Assembly (NCBI RefSeq): GCF_009793335.1
Contig: NZ_WING01000001.1
Span: forward strand, 6,200,001 to 6,264,000
Direction: 5' to 3'
DNA from: Actinomadura sp. J1-007
Lineage (GTDB): Bacteria > Actinomycetota > Actinomycetes > Streptosporangiales > Streptosporangiaceae
Length of the DNA stretch: 64,000 nt
Part shown: positions 18,428 through 28,622 of the stretch, in pieces
Layout of the letters: every line of letters starts with the position of its first letter
Numbering within the stretch: position 1 is the first letter of the stretch
Translations under genes and position numbers: made by a program
The notes under the pieces: generated by a model
What the model saw: the letters and a program-made list of their open reading frames with translations, nothing else
Databases searched by the model: none
What the model was told of the DNA's origin: nothing

Positions 18428-20089
18428 TTGGGAACCGTGAGGGCGATCGAACGCGAGGGGCGGCGCGTCCTCGATTCCGCGCGCGAAGGCCGCCGGCGCC
18501 GTGCCGAACGGCGCGCGGCGGGGAGCCGCTGGAGCACGCTGCGGTGGCGCCTCGCGTGCCTGCCGGCCGGGGCGGCGCCGATCCTCACGTTCCCGAGAGC
18601 CGATCTCGGATGGCTGGCGTGGGTGGTGCTGGTCCCGGGGATGCTGCTGATCCGTTCGGCGACGTCCGTGCGGGAGGCCGCGATACGCGGGTGGTGGTTC
18701 GGAGCGGGGTACCTGCTCGCCGCGCTCTACTGGACGGTGCCGAACATCGGCCCTGGCCTGCCGCTCATCGCGCTCGTCTTCGGGGCGATGTGGGCGGGCT
18801 GGGCCGCGGCGGTGCGGTGGCTGGTCCCGGCGCGTCCCTTGGCGGCCCTCCTCGTGGTGCCGAGCGTGTGGCTCGTGATCGAACTGGTGCGTTCGTGGCC
18901 GCGCCTCGGCGGGCCGTGGGCGCTGATCGGGGCGAGCCAGTGGCGGCATCCTGCGGTGCTCGGCCTCGCGGCGGTGGGCGGCGTCTGGCTGGTGTCGTTC
19001 GCGATCGTCGCGGCCAACACCGCGATCGCGGTCGCGGTGCTGTCGCGGGCGGGGCGCGTGCGCGCCGTCGCGCTCGCCTGCGCCGCGGCGTGCGCGGCCG
19101 CCGGACCGCTCGCGTACGCGGCGCGCGACGACCCCGCCGCCGTACGGGAGCTGAGGGTCGCGCTCGTCCAGCCCGGCGTGGTGGACGGCCCGGAGGCGCG
19201 GCTCGCGGCCGGTGAGCGGATCACCGCCGCGCTCCCGCCCGCCGACCTCGTCGTGTGGGGCGAGAGCAGCGTCGGGTACGACCTGCGCCGCCGGGACGAC
19301 GTCGCCGCGCGCCTCACCGCCCTCGCCGCGCGCTCCGACGTCCTGGTGAACGAGGACGCGCGCGACGCCGGCGAGCGCATCTCCAAGAGCACCGTCCTCA
19401 TCGGGCGGAACGGTCCCGGGGCGCGTTACGTCAAGACGCGGCTGGTGCCGTTCGGCGAGTACATCCCGTTCCGGTCGCGGCTCGGATGGCTCAGCCGCAT
19501 CAGCGGCGCGGCGGGGGAGGACCGCGTGCCGGGCACCGGCGCCGAGACGATGCGCGCGGGCGGCGTGACGATCGGGCCGCTGATCTGCTTCGAGTCGGCG
19601 TTCCCCGACCTCGGGCGCGCGGCCGTACGGCGCGGCGCGCGGGTGCTCGTCTACCAGTCGTCCACGTCCACGTTCCAGAAGAGCTGGGCGCCGCCGCAGC
19701 ACGCCTCCCTCGCGGCGCTGAGGGCGGCCGAGACCGGCCGCCCGGCGGTGCAGGCCGCGCTCACCGGGGTGAGCGCCGCGTTCGACGCCCGCGGCCGCAG
19801 GCTGGCCTGGACGGACACCGACCAGCGCGGATCCACGCTGGTCACCCTGCCGGTCCCCGCCGACGCGAGCCGCACCCCGTACGACCGTTTCGGCGACTAC
19901 ACCGCCTATCTGGCCGTCCTCACGACCGTCGGCGCCGCCGCGGCCGCCGTCCGGATATCCGCTTCACGGCGGCGCCCGCGGCCCGTACGGTGGTCGTCCG
20001 AGAGCGATGAACGGTGCGCGCCGCGTGGTCGGGCGTTCGGCGAACAGGGCTCTCACGGTGGTGCGTCCGGTGCCGATGATGCAGAATGA
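18428..20089 (+). CDS. lnt: Apolipoprotein N-acyltransferase
   Basis: A membrane enzyme of 553 residues that N-acylates the lipid-modified cysteine of lipoproteins. The N-terminal half has six or more hydrophobic helices (about 45-235); the C-terminal nitrilase domain holds the catalytic triad Glu279 (VVWGESSV), Lys336 (VKTRLVPFGEY) and Cys387 (ICFESAFPDL). The TTG at 18428 lies 3 bases after AGAGGAG; GTG at 18437 is an alternative start. The last 35 residues are low-complexity and may be a run-on. The gene diverges from the S8 protease gene across 152 bp. Confidence 0.9.
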   Translation: MGTVRAIEREGRRVLDSAREGRRRRAERRAAGSRWSTLRWRLACLPAGAAPILTFPRADLGWLAWVVLVPGMLLIRSATSVREAAIRGWWFGAGYLLAALYWTVPNIGPGLPLIALVFGAMWAGWAAAVRWLVPARPLAALLVVPSVWLVIELVRSWPRLGGPWALIGASQWRHPAVLGLAAVGGVWLVSFAIVAANTAIAVAVLSRAGRVRAVALACAAACAAAGPLAYAARDDPAAVRELRVALVQPGVVDGPEARLAAGERITAALPPADLVVWGESSVGYDLRRRDDVAARLTALAARSDVLVNEDARDAGERISKSTVLIGRNGPGARYVKTRLVPFGEYIPFRSRLGWLSRISGAAGEDRVPGTGAETMRAGGVTIGPLICFESAFPDLGRAAVRRGARVLVYQSSTSTFQKSWAPPQHASLAALRAAETGRPAVQAALTGVSAAFDARGRRLAWTDTDQRGSTLVTLPVPADASRTPYDRFGDYTAYLAVLTTVGAAAAAVRISASRRRPRPVRWSSESDERCAPRGRAFGEQGSHGGASGADDAE

Positions 20090-20163
20090 TGGACGCGGAC
20101 GCCGTCTTGGGGCGTACGAGGCCGTAGGGGAAGACGAGCCTCGGTACAGATCCAGGAGGTCCG

Positions 20164-20658
20164 GTGACCGCACGTGGCGTTTTCTACGTCCACTCCGCGC
20201 CACCTGCGCTGAGCCCGCACATCGAGTGGGCGGCGGCAGGTGTCCTTGGCGTGCCCGTTTCCCTTGAGTGGGCCGACCAGCCGGCGGCCCCGGGGACACT
20301 GCGCGCCGAACTGCATTGGGAGGGCAGGTCCGGCACCGCCGCCGGCATCACCTCCGCCCTGCGGAACTGGAAGCTCCTGCGCTTCGAGGCCACCGAGGAT
20401 CCCGCCACCGGGTGCGACGGCGTCCGCTACAGCTTCACGCCGTCCCTCGGCGTCTTCACCGGCGTGATCGGCGCCAACGGCGACATCATGGTCCCCGAGG
20501 ACCGGCTCCGTTCGGTCATGGCCAACGCGGCCGTCGGCAAGACGACCCTGGAGCACGAGCTCGACCGCCTCCTCGGCACCCCTTGGGACAACGAGCTCGA
20601 ACCGTTCCGCCGGGCCGGCGACGGCGCCCCGGTGCGCTGGCTCCACGCCGCCGTCTGA
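20164..20658 (+). CDS. DUF3145 actinobacterial protein
   Basis: A 164-residue protein matching my memory of DUF3145, which is restricted to actinobacteria and often encoded near fatty-acid genes. Visible landmarks are RGVFYVHSAPPALSPHIEWA, WEGRSGTAAGITSALRNWK and ITWE-like C-terminal LLGTPWDNELEPFR. No function is known to me. The GTG start has a strong AGGAGG 6 bases upstream. The convergent fab cluster ends 475 bp downstream. Confidence 0.85.
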   Translation: MTARGVFYVHSAPPALSPHIEWAAAGVLGVPVSLEWADQPAAPGTLRAELHWEGRSGTAAGITSALRNWKLLRFEATEDPATGCDGVRYSFTPSLGVFTGVIGANGDIMVPEDRLRSVMANAAVGKTTLEHELDRLLGTPWDNELEPFRRAGDGAPVRWLHAAV

Positions 20659-20696
20659 CCCGCCATCCTCCGGACGGCCACCGGCCACCCGGCCAC

Positions 20697-20870
20697 GGCC
20701 ACCGGCCACCGGTCCCTGGCCATCGGCCGCCGGTCCCCGGCCACCGGCCACTGGTCCCCGCGCCGGTCCGCGTCCGTCCGCGCGGTCCGCGTCCGTCCGC
20801 GCCGGTCCGCGTCCGTCCGCGTCGGTCCGCATCCGTCCGCGCGGTCCGCGTCCGTCCGCGCCGTCCATCG
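20697..20870. repeat. Two short-period GC minisatellites in the DUF3145-fabF spacer
   Basis: Three 21-bp units start at 20697, 20718 and 20739 (core GGCCACCGGCCACCGGTCCC). From about 20760 a second array of roughly 19-20 bp units follows, with the core GGTCCGCGTCCGTCCGCG. I see no gene, promoter or terminator in the rest of the 475-bp spacer 20659-21133, only GC-rich sequence. Confidence 0.8.
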
Positions 20871-21133
20871 CACTCAGGTCCGGTGCGCGTGGATCGGCGG
20901 CCTGCCTGGCCTCGGCCGGGCCGTTCGGCCTCCGGCGGACGTCTCCCGCTCCCTGGGGCCGCCCACCCCGTTCCCAGCGTTCTCCTCAGCGCGGTCGCGT
21001 CCTGCCAGACGGGCGCGGGCCGTGGAACGCACCGCGCCCGTGCTCGGCGGCCGGGTCCTGGTCCCGGACGCCCAGCACGGGCGCTTCGGTCGGCTCCTTC
21101 GCCCGAGCGGGCGGGCGGGCCGGGCCCTGAAGG

Positions 21134-22431
21134 TCAGAGGGCGCGCTGGAAGACGACCGACACGTTGTGGCCGCCGAATCCGAACGAGTTGTTGAGCGCG
21201 GCGGCGGGGCCGTCCGGGATCGGGCGCGGCTCGCCGTGGACCACGTCCAGGTCGACCTCGTCGTCGAGGTCCTCCAGGTTGGCGGTGGGCGGGATCAGGC
21301 CCTCGCGCAGCGCGAGGATGCAGAACACCGACTCCAGCGCTCCGGCGCCGCCCAGCAGGTGGCCGGTCATCGACTTGGTCGCGGTGACCATCACCTTGGC
21401 GCTCGCCTCGGGGCCGAGCGCGGCCTTGATCGAGGCGAGCTCGGCGACGTCGCCCTGCGGCGTGGACGTCGCGTGCGCGTTGATGTGCACGATGTCGTCG
21501 GGCGTCAGGCCGGCGTCCTCCAGGGCCCGGCGCATCGCCTTGGCCTGGCCGGCGCCCGTCGGATCGGGCTGGACGATGTCGTGCGCGTCGCCCGAGTAGC
21601 CGCACCCGGCGGCGATGCCGTGGATCTTCGCGCCGCGGGCGCGGGCGTGCTCCTCCGACTCCAGGATCATGACGGCGGACCCCTCGCCGAGCACGAACCC
21701 GTCGCGGTTCTTGTCGTACGGGCGGGACGCGCGCTCGGGCTCGTCGTTGCGGGTGGACATCGCCCGCATCGCGCCGAACGACGCCATCTGCAAGGGGTGG
21801 ATGCACGACTCGGTGCCGCCGCAGATCACCACGTCGGCGCGGCCCGCGCGGATCATGTCGATCGCGTAGCCGACCGCCTCGCCGCTGGACGCGCACGCGC
21901 TCACCAGGGCGTGCGAGCCGGCCATCGCGCCGTACTCGATGCCGACGTGCCCGGCCGCGCCGTTCGGCATCAGCATCGGCACCGTGAACGGCGAGACCCG
22001 CGACCAGCCCTTCTCACGCCACACGTCGTAGCTGTTGAGCGCGGTGTGCAGCCCGCCGATGCCGCTGGACAGCACGACGCCGAGCCGCTCGCCGTCGACG
22101 ACGAAGCCGTCCGGCTCGGCGGGCGCGTCCTTGCCCCGGCGGCTCGGGGAGTGGCCAGCCCGGCGTCCCGCCACGCCTCCCGCGCGGAGATCAGCGCGAT
22201 CGCCTGGTTGCGGTCGAGGCGGCGGAGCTGCTGCTTGGTCATCACCTCGGACGGCTCGACCGCGAGCTGCGCGGCGAACCGGACGGGCAGCTCCTCAACG
22301 CCCTCCCATTCGAGGTTGCGCACCCCGGACTTGCCGGCGAGCAACGCGGACCAGGTCGACGGCAGGTCTCCACCGAGCGGGGTCGTGGCACCGAGACCGG
22401 TCACGACGACTTTGGTCTGGCTCTTGCCCAT
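21134..22431 (-). CDS. fabF: 3-oxoacyl-ACP synthase II (KAS II), frameshifted in this sequence
   Basis: Elongating condensing enzyme of type II fatty acid synthesis. The N-terminal frame (MGKSQTKVVVTGLGATTPLGG to SAREAWRDAGLA) and the C-terminal frame (VVDGERLGVVLSSGIGG onward) join near 22146-22150, where one base seems to be missing from a C run. The Cys-His-His catalytic set is present: SACASSGEA, NAHATST and TGHLLGG. Restoring one base gives 432 residues, the normal length. Loss of this housekeeping gene is unlikely, so a sequence error is the simplest reading. It is the last gene of the fab cluster. Confidence 0.92.
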
Positions 22432-22545
22432 AGTGAGTGCTCCTTGCGAAATGGGGGGCCCTGGGTGGCGCGCCGCCCTCAGGTCCGGCGCACGCCCCCG
22501 CAGGGGGAGCGCCGGCCGCCGCGGCGGCGCGCCGTGCCCGCGACG

Positions 22546-22797
22546 TCAGGCCTGGAGGTTCTGGACGAAGTTGATGACGTCCTTGACCGTCTTCAGGTTG
22601 CGCAGCTCGTCGTCGGGGATCTCGACGCCGAACTTGTCCTGCGCGGCCACCGCGATCTCTACCATCGACAGCGAGTCGATGTCGAGATCGTCGATGAAGT
22701 TCTTCTCCGGGGTGACCTGGGACTTGTCAATGCCGACGATCTCGTCGATGATCTCCGCGAGGCCGTCCAGGATCTCCTGCTCGGTAGCGTCAGCCAT
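22546..22797 (-). CDS. acpP: Acyl carrier protein
   Basis: An 83-residue acidic protein that carries growing acyl chains as phosphopantetheine thioesters. The modification site is Ser42 in DIDSLSMVEI. It sits between fabH and fabF on the same strand, the usual actinobacterial order. The 114-bp gap to fabF contains a short GC palindrome (about 22508-22530) that might tune transcription, though this is uncertain. Confidence 0.97.
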   Translation of the reverse strand: MADATEQEILDGLAEIIDEIVGIDKSQVTPEKNFIDDLDIDSLSMVEIAVAAQDKFGVEIPDDELRNLKTVKDVINFVQNLQA

Positions 22798-22853
22798 GTC
22801 GCTCGTTCTCCTTCTTCGGGTTGGTCCAGTGCTCCGGGCGCAGGCGGTTCGGC

Positions 22854-23839
22854 CTACGGGATCTGGATGACTTGGGCAGCGTAGGCCAGTCCGGCGCCGA
22901 ACCCGATCAGCAGGGCGGGGGCTCCGGACGGGACGTCGCCGCGTTCGATCATGCGGGAGAGCGCCATCGGAATGGACGCCCCGAGGTGTTGCCGGAGTGG
23001 ACGATGTCGTCGGCCACCACGGCGTTCACGGCCTTCACCCTGCGGGCGATCGCCTCGATGATCCGCAGGTTGGCCTGGTGCGGGACGACGGCCGCGAGGT
23101 CGGCCGGGGCGATCCCGGCCCGCTCGCACGCCTCCAGCGCGACCGGCGCGATGGCGGTGGTGGCCCACCGGAACACCGCCTGGCCCTCCTGCTGGATGAA
23201 CGAGTGCCGGTCCGGGATGATGATCTTGTCGAACTGGTCGCCCGCGCTGCCCCACACCACCGGGCCGATGCCGGGCTCGTCGGCGCCGGTGACGACCGCC
23301 GCGCCCGCGCCGTCGGCGAAGATGATCGACGTGGAGCGGTCGGTCCAGTCGATCCACTGCGACATCTTCTCCGAGCCGATGACCAGCACGTTGCGGGCGC
23401 TGCCGCCGCGCACCGCGGCGCTCGCGGTGGCGAGCGCGTAGCAGAACCCGGCGCAGGCGGCGTTGAGGTCGAACGCGCCGGGGGCGTCGATGCCGAGCCG
23501 GTGCGCGACGATCCCGGCGTGGGCCGGCATCGGCGACTCGGCCGAGCAGGTCGCCAGGATCACCAGGTCGATCTCGGACGGGGCGAGGCCGCTGCCGGCG
23601 ATCGCCTTGCCGCCCGCGTGCACGGCGAGCTCGACGATGCCCTCGTCGTCGCCGGCGATGCGCCGCTCGGCGATGCCGACGCGGCTGCGGATCCACGCGT
23701 CGCTGGTGTCGACGTTGCGGGCGAGGTCGTCGTTGGTGACGACCCGGGCGGGCTGGTAGTCGCCGAACGCCAGGATGCGGGCGCCGGCCGTGGCCTCCGG
23801 GATGCGCAGCCGGACGGCGGGGCGGGGTTCGGCCGTCAT
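22854..23839 (-). CDS. fabH: 3-oxoacyl-ACP synthase III (KAS III), frameshifted near the 3' end
   Basis: Initiates fatty acid synthesis by condensing an acyl-CoA with malonyl-ACP. Cys is in LNAACAGFCYA, His in VPHQANLRI and Asn in HSGNTS. Immediately after GNTSG the frame shifts (22979-22982, four Gs on the coding strand where five would restore frame), and the proper C-terminus, ASIPMALSRMIERGDV, continues in another frame to the TAG at 22854. With one base restored it encodes 328 residues. The ATG overlaps the fabD stop as ATGA. Confidence 0.93.
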
Positions 23840-24756
23840 GCGGAGTGCGCCTTGACCAGCTCGCGGGCCCGTTCGAGGTCGTCGGGGGTCTTCAGGGCCA
23901 GCAGCTCGACGCCGCGCAGCTCGCGGCGGGCGAGGCCGGTGAGGGTGCCGGCGGGCGGCAGCTCGATGATCGCGGTGACGCCGAGGTCCCTCATCGAGGC
24001 CATGCAGGCGTCCCAGCGGACGGGCGCGCTGACCTGGGCGGCGAGCCGTCCGACGAACTCGCGGCCGGAGCCGACGGCGGCGCCGTCCCTGTTCTGGAGC
24101 AGGGTGACCGCCGGGTCGGCGACCGGGGCGCCGGCGGTGAGCCGGGCGAGCGTGTCGACCGCGGGCGCCATGTGCTCGGTGTGGAAGGCGCCCGCCACCG
24201 ACAGCGGCCGCAGCCGCGCCTTCGGCGGCGGGTCGTCGGCGAACGCGGCGAGCCGTTCGGTCGTGCCGGCGGCCACGACCTGCCCGGCGCCGTTGACGTT
24301 GGCGGGGGTGAGCCCGTGGCGTTCGATCGCGGCGAGCACCTCGTCGGCGTCGCCGCCGAGCACGGCCGTCATGCCGGTCTCGGCGACGGCGGCGGCCTCG
24401 GCCATCGCCCGGCCCCGCTCCCGGACCAGGACCAGCGCGGACTCGGGGGACAGCACCCCGGCGATCGCCGCGGCGGCCAGCTCCCCGACGCTGTGCCCCG
24501 CGACCGCGTCGGGCGCGGTCGCGCCGTCCTCGTAGAGGGCCCCGTGCGCGGCGAGCGCGGCGGCGACCAGCAGCGGCTGCGCCACCGCCGTGTCGCGGAT
24601 CTCCTCGGCGTCGGCCTCCGTCCCGTAGCGGACCAGGTCGAGCCCGGTGACCGCGGACCACCAGGCCAGCCGGTCGGCGACCCCGGGCACCTCGAGCCAT
24701 GGCCGCAGGAATCCTGGGGTTTGGGCGCCCTGGCCGGGCGCTGCGAGGAGAATCAC
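23836..24756 (-). CDS. fabD: Malonyl-CoA:ACP transacylase
   Basis: A 306-residue enzyme that loads malonyl groups onto ACP. The serine nucleophile is in AGHSVGELAAAA, and the N-terminal LLAAPGQGAQTPG is the conserved oxyanion loop. The GTG at 24756 (VILLAAPGQG) is chosen by homology; a long open frame upstream reaches into fasR but is not coding. First gene of the fabD-fabH-acpP-fabF operon, which is expected to be activated by FasR. Confidence 0.93.
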   Translation of the reverse strand: MILLAAPGQGAQTPGFLRPWLEVPGVADRLAWWSAVTGLDLVRYGTEADAEEIRDTAVAQPLLVAAALAAHGALYEDGATAPDAVAGHSVGELAAAAIAGVLSPESALVLVRERGRAMAEAAAVAETGMTAVLGGDADEVLAAIERHGLTPANVNGAGQVVAAGTTERLAAFADDPPPKARLRPLSVAGAFHTEHMAPAVDTLARLTAGAPVADPAVTLLQNRDGAAVGSGREFVGRLAAQVSAPVRWDACMASMRDLGVTAIIELPPAGTLTGLARRELRGVELLALKTPDDLERARELVKAHSA

Positions 24757-24947
24757 AGCGACCAGCTTGCCCGCAACCGGTCCCCGCTGCCGATGCCGAT
24801 CAGAACGAACTTTCGTCACGGGGCTTTGTACGACCCCTACAACGTGGGTGAACGGGACAATCCGCGGGCGGCTTCGATCACCGCTCCCGGGCGGGTACGG
24901 GTCGCGCGCCGGGCCGGTGGCGGGCCGGTGGCGGGCCGGTGGCGGGG

Positions 24948-26132
24948 TCAGGCGCGGGCCGGGCGGTCGGCGAAGCGGCCGAGGACGAGCGCGATCCGCA
25001 GCGTGAACGCGTTGCGGCCGTCGGTGGGGGCGAGGCCGGTGAGCTCGGCGACGCGCCGCAGCCGGTACCGGACCGTGTTGGGGTGGACGAACAGCAGCCG
25101 CGCCGTCGCCTCCAGCGACGAGCCCTGCTCCAGGTAGGTGGTCAAGGTGTCCAGCAGCGGGGCCCCGGCGGCGAGCATCGGGTTGTAGACCTGCTCCACC
25201 AGGTAGCGGCGGGCCTCCTCGTCGCCGTCCAGGGCCCGCTCGGGGAGCAGCTCGGTCGCCTCGACGGGGCGCGGGGCGTCCGGCCAGCCCGCGGCGGCGC
25301 GCAGGCCCGCGAGCGCGGCCCGCGCCGACAGCGTCGAGTCGTACAGGTCGCCGACCTGCGGCCCGACCACGACCGGGCCGGGGCCGCACTTGGCGGCGAC
25401 CGGGCGGGCGGCGGCCATCGGGTCGGAGTTGCCGCCGACGATCACGATGACCCGGTGGCCCTGCACCCCGGCCAGCACGTCGGCGCGGGCGCGGCGGGCG
25501 GCGAGCTGCATCTGGTCGATGGTGACCTCGGGGTCCTCGTCCTCGGGCGTGTGCCCGGCGATCACCGTGACGGGCTTGGACGTCCAGCCGAGCGCGGCGG
25601 CCCAGGAGTGCATGCCGTCGTCGACCTCGCCGCGCAGCACCGCGTTCACCACCAGGGCCTCCAGCCGGGCGTCCCACGCGGCGCGGGTCTCGGCCGCCTG
25701 CGCGTAGACCTGGGCCGCGCCGAACGCCACGTCGCGGGTGTAGCGCAGGATCGCCTCGCGGAGCTGCGCCTCGCCGCCGGGCGCGGCGAGGTCGTCCAGC
25801 CGCGTCTCCACCACGTCGATGATCACCCGGACCATGTCGATGGTGTGCTTGAGCTTGATCGAGCGCATCAGCTCGCGGGGGGCGGTGCCGAACACCTCCC
25901 CGGCGATCGCGGGCCGGGTCCGCTCGGCGCTCTTGAACCACTCGACGAACGCGGCGATCCCGGCCTGGGCGACCAGCCCGATCCAGGACCGCTGGTCGGC
26001 GGGCATCCGGCGGAACCAGGGGAGCTGGTCCTCCATGCTGCTGAGCGCGGCGGTGCCGAACGTGCCCATGGCCTTCTCCAGGCGCCGGGTGGTCTGGCGG
26101 CGGAGGGCGGCCTCGTCAGGTGTGTCCACCAC
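24948..26132 (-). CDS. fasR: FasR-type PucR-family regulator of fatty acid synthesis
   Basis: A 394-residue regulator. The C-terminal 60 residues carry the PucR helix-turn-helix (TYLEQGSSLEATARLLFVHPNTVRYRLRR in part), and the long N-terminal region includes EDQLPWFRRMPADQRSWIGL, which I recall from actinobacterial FasR. FasR activates the fabD-fabH-acpP-fabF operon just downstream, which is exactly the arrangement here. Start is one of two adjacent GTG codons (26132 or 26129). Confidence 0.88.
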   Translation of the reverse strand: MVDTPDEAALRRQTTRRLEKAMGTFGTAALSSMEDQLPWFRRMPADQRSWIGLVAQAGIAAFVEWFKSAERTRPAIAGEVFGTAPRELMRSIKLKHTIDMVRVIIDVVETRLDDLAAPGGEAQLREAILRYTRDVAFGAAQVYAQAAETRAAWDARLEALVVNAVLRGEVDDGMHSWAAALGWTSKPVTVIAGHTPEDEDPEVTIDQMQLAARRARADVLAGVQGHRVIVIVGGNSDPMAAARPVAAKCGPGPVVVGPQVGDLYDSTLSARAALAGLRAAAGWPDAPRPVEATELLPERALDGDEEARRYLVEQVYNPMLAAGAPLLDTLTTYLEQGSSLEATARLLFVHPNTVRYRLRRVAELTGLAPTDGRNAFTLRIALVLGRFADRPARA

Positions 26133-26227
26133 CCCAGGGTGCCACTCCCGCGTGGATGACCCGACCCGCCCGGGCAGGCGGACGTCGCGGAGCGGGCCTG
26201 ACCAGCGGCCCGACGGGCGGTGGCGGC

Positions 26228-27244
26228 TCAGTCCCCGGTGACGTCCGAGGGGACGCCGAGGGCGATGTCCGTCAGGTTCCTGAGGCTCGTCGAGCCGGGG
26301 GCGAGGTAGTCGCTGTGGCCGCCACCGCCCGCGTCGAAGACCCTCGCGCCGAACCGGCGGGAGACGGGGTCGGGACCGAGGCCGAGCCCGAAGATCCGCA
26401 CGTGCGGGACGTCCTCCATCCAGTCGGTGGCGCCCCGCCCCGCCCAGACGCGTGCCGTTCCGCCCAGCCGGGACGCCGACCACGCGGTCGTCCCGGGGCT
26501 GCCGAACAGCGCGATGTCGGTGACCTTCCGCCACGCCGCGCGGCCCGGCCCGGGGCCCTCCAGCGCGGCGCGCCCGCACACGACCGAGCCGTAGCTGTGG
26601 CACAGCAGCCCGATCCCGGCGGCGGGGTTGACGCGGTGCAGCCCGGTGAGGAACCGGCGCAGCTCGACCGCGCCCTGCCCGGCGCGCTCGTCGGTGAGCA
26701 CCTCGCTGCTGAACGTCTTCGGCGCCGCGTACCCGAGCCAGGCGACGACGGCGAGGCCGGGCCGCGGCGAGACCGCCTGGGCCTGCGCGTACACCGCCCT
26801 GGCGCCGCCGCCCGGCGTCGACCACGGCTTGCCCGCCCGGTCGTCGAACGCGGTGAGGGTCGTGTCGGCGCCCGGGACGAGCAGCGCGATCCGGTCGGCG
26901 TGGGCGAGGTCGCCGACGACCTCGACCGCCCGGCCGCGCCCGCGCGGGTCGAAGTGCAGGAACCGGCGGTCCGGCCGCAGGAACGCCCCGAGCGCCCGTG
27001 CCCGCGCGCCGTCCCCCACCTCGTGCGCCGTCTTCAGCGCCTGCTCGATCGACCGCCGCTCGGTCGCGTACCGGGCGTCCAGCGTGGAGCGGGCCATCGA
27101 CGGCGCCGGGAACGGCGGCGCGTACGGGTCGGCGTGCCCGGTGCCGGCGGTGGTGAGCAGCACGCCGGTGATGGTCGCGGCGCAGGCCAGGGCCCGCCGC
27201 AGCCGTCGGGCGCGCTTCTTCGGGGGCATCGTGCGAGGCGGCAT
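26228..27244 (-). CDS. Secreted alpha/beta-hydrolase (DUF1023-like), copy 1
   Basis: A 338-residue protein with a twin-arginine-rich N-terminus and hydrophobic core (LRRALACAATITGVLLTTAG), with probable signal cleavage near GHA-DP. The mature part is a DUF1023-type alpha/beta-hydrolase; the nucleophile elbow reads LLCHSYGSVVC. A late GGHSDYLAPGS holds the likely catalytic histidine. Substrate is unknown. It is the third gene of a minus-strand trio, 11 bp after the acyltransferase stop, and a clear paralog of the gene at 28615-29616. Confidence 0.85.
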   Translation of the reverse strand: MPPRTMPPKKRARRLRRALACAATITGVLLTTAGTGHADPYAPPFPAPSMARSTLDARYATERRSIEQALKTAHEVGDGARARALGAFLRPDRRFLHFDPRGRGRAVEVVGDLAHADRIALLVPGADTTLTAFDDRAGKPWSTPGGGARAVYAQAQAVSPRPGLAVVAWLGYAAPKTFSSEVLTDERAGQGAVELRRFLTGLHRVNPAAGIGLLCHSYGSVVCGRAALEGPGPGRAAWRKVTDIALFGSPGTTAWSASRLGGTARVWAGRGATDWMEDVPHVRIFGLGLGPDPVSRRFGARVFDAGGGGHSDYLAPGSTSLRNLTDIALGVPSDVTGD

Positions 27245-27255
27245 GGTCCGCCTTT

Positions 27256-28622
27256 CTACCTGGTGAGCCCGGTTGATCCCAGCATCAGGTGGTCGTCCTG
27301 CGTGTTCCGGAGAGAGCCTTCCTGTTGAGATGTACGGGACGGCGTCCTGGTTGGGACGGGCCGGCCGTTCTCGCCGCGGGTTCCGGACGCCCGGCGCGCG
27401 GCGGGCCGTTCGAAGCGGCGGACGAGGCCCGCCAGGGCGAGCAGCGCGAGCGCGAAGACCGGCAGCCACGGCAGCCGTTCCAGGAGCCATTCCGGCCGGT
27501 CGGGCGCCGAATGGAGCCCTGGCAGGCTACCCGCCGCCAGGAAGGTCCCGACCGTGATCGCCATCATCGCGGTCTGGTGCCAGAGGAAGACGGTCATGGC
27601 GGACAGGTTGGCGACGGCGACCGCCGCCCACGCCCGGGGCCGCCGCATCCAGCGGCCGAGCGGCCGGTACAGCAGCAGCGCCAGCCCGGTCTGGGCGAGG
27701 CCGAACGCCACGGCCGCGAGGGTCGGCGGGTTCAGGTTGGACACCGCCGCGCCCGGCACCCCGACCATGCTCGCCGGGTAGCCCGCGAACAGCACGAGCC
27801 CGGCCGTGGCGGCGGCGCCGCCCGCGAGCAGGCCCGCGGCGGCACGGCGGCGGGCCAGCGCCCCGTTCGCCCAGGCGAAGCCCAGGTAGAACGGCACGAG
27901 CCAGCCGGTCAGGACGGTGGCCCAGCCGATCCAGCCGGGCGCGTCCAGCGCGAAGCGGCCGAGGTCGATCGCGGCGGTGGCGCCGACGAGCAGCGCGGCG
28001 CCCCAGAGGCCGAGCCGGTTCCAGACGGCGGCGACCACGGGGGTGAGCGCGGTCAGCGCGGCGTACACGCCCAGGAACCACAGCGGCGACAGGACGAGCT
28101 TGACCAGCGTGAACAGCCCGTCGCCGGAGAAGCCCGCCCACCACAGCCCGGCCGCCGCCGGGATCCAGGCGAGCAGCAGCACGGGAACGGGCCGGCCGAG
28201 TCGGGCCAGGCGGTGCCGCAGGCGCGCCGCCCACGGCTCGCCGGGGCGCAGGCCCTTCGCGGCCGTGTACCCGCCGACCAGGAAGAAGACGGCGAGGGTC
28301 TGGAGGACCCACGAGATCGGCGTGAACTCCGGCATCGCGGCGAGCGGGCTCGTCACCCGCAGGTCCCCGTCCCCGGCCGCGCCGTTCCCGGTGGCGACGA
28401 ACGCGGTGACGAGCCAGTGCCCGAGCACGACCCCGAGGATCGCGAACGCCCGCAGCGCGTCGATGGCCCGGTCGCGTCCGGCGGGCGTGGCGTCGGCGAT
28501 CCGCCCGGCCCACCCCTTGCGCCCGTCCCGCTCGCGTTCGGACGGGCGGGGCGGAGGCGCGGGCCTGGGGGCGGGCCTGGGGATGGGCTGGAGGGCGGGG
28601 CGGCGGGGCCGGTGTCAAGCAT
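27256..28622 (-). CDS. Acyltransferase 3 (OafA-like) membrane protein, probable frameshift near the N-terminus
   Basis: An integral membrane protein with about ten hydrophobic helices and the family opening RAIDALRAFAILGVVLGHWL, whose histidine is the usual catalytic residue. Such enzymes O-acetylate surface sugars, lipids or natural products. The reading frame with this motif has no start codon before a stop at 28615-28617. An ATG at 28622, overlapping the upstream stop as ATGCTTGA, lies in another frame, and one missing base in the Pro-rich stretch 28541-28615 would connect them (1367 bp, 2 modulo 3). It lies between two paralogous secreted hydrolases. Confidence 0.8.

Noticed and set aside
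21134..23839. fabF and fabH as pseudogenes
   Set aside because: Both are broken by one base in homopolymers while all catalytic motifs are intact; fatty acid synthesis is essential, so a sequence error is the more likely cause.
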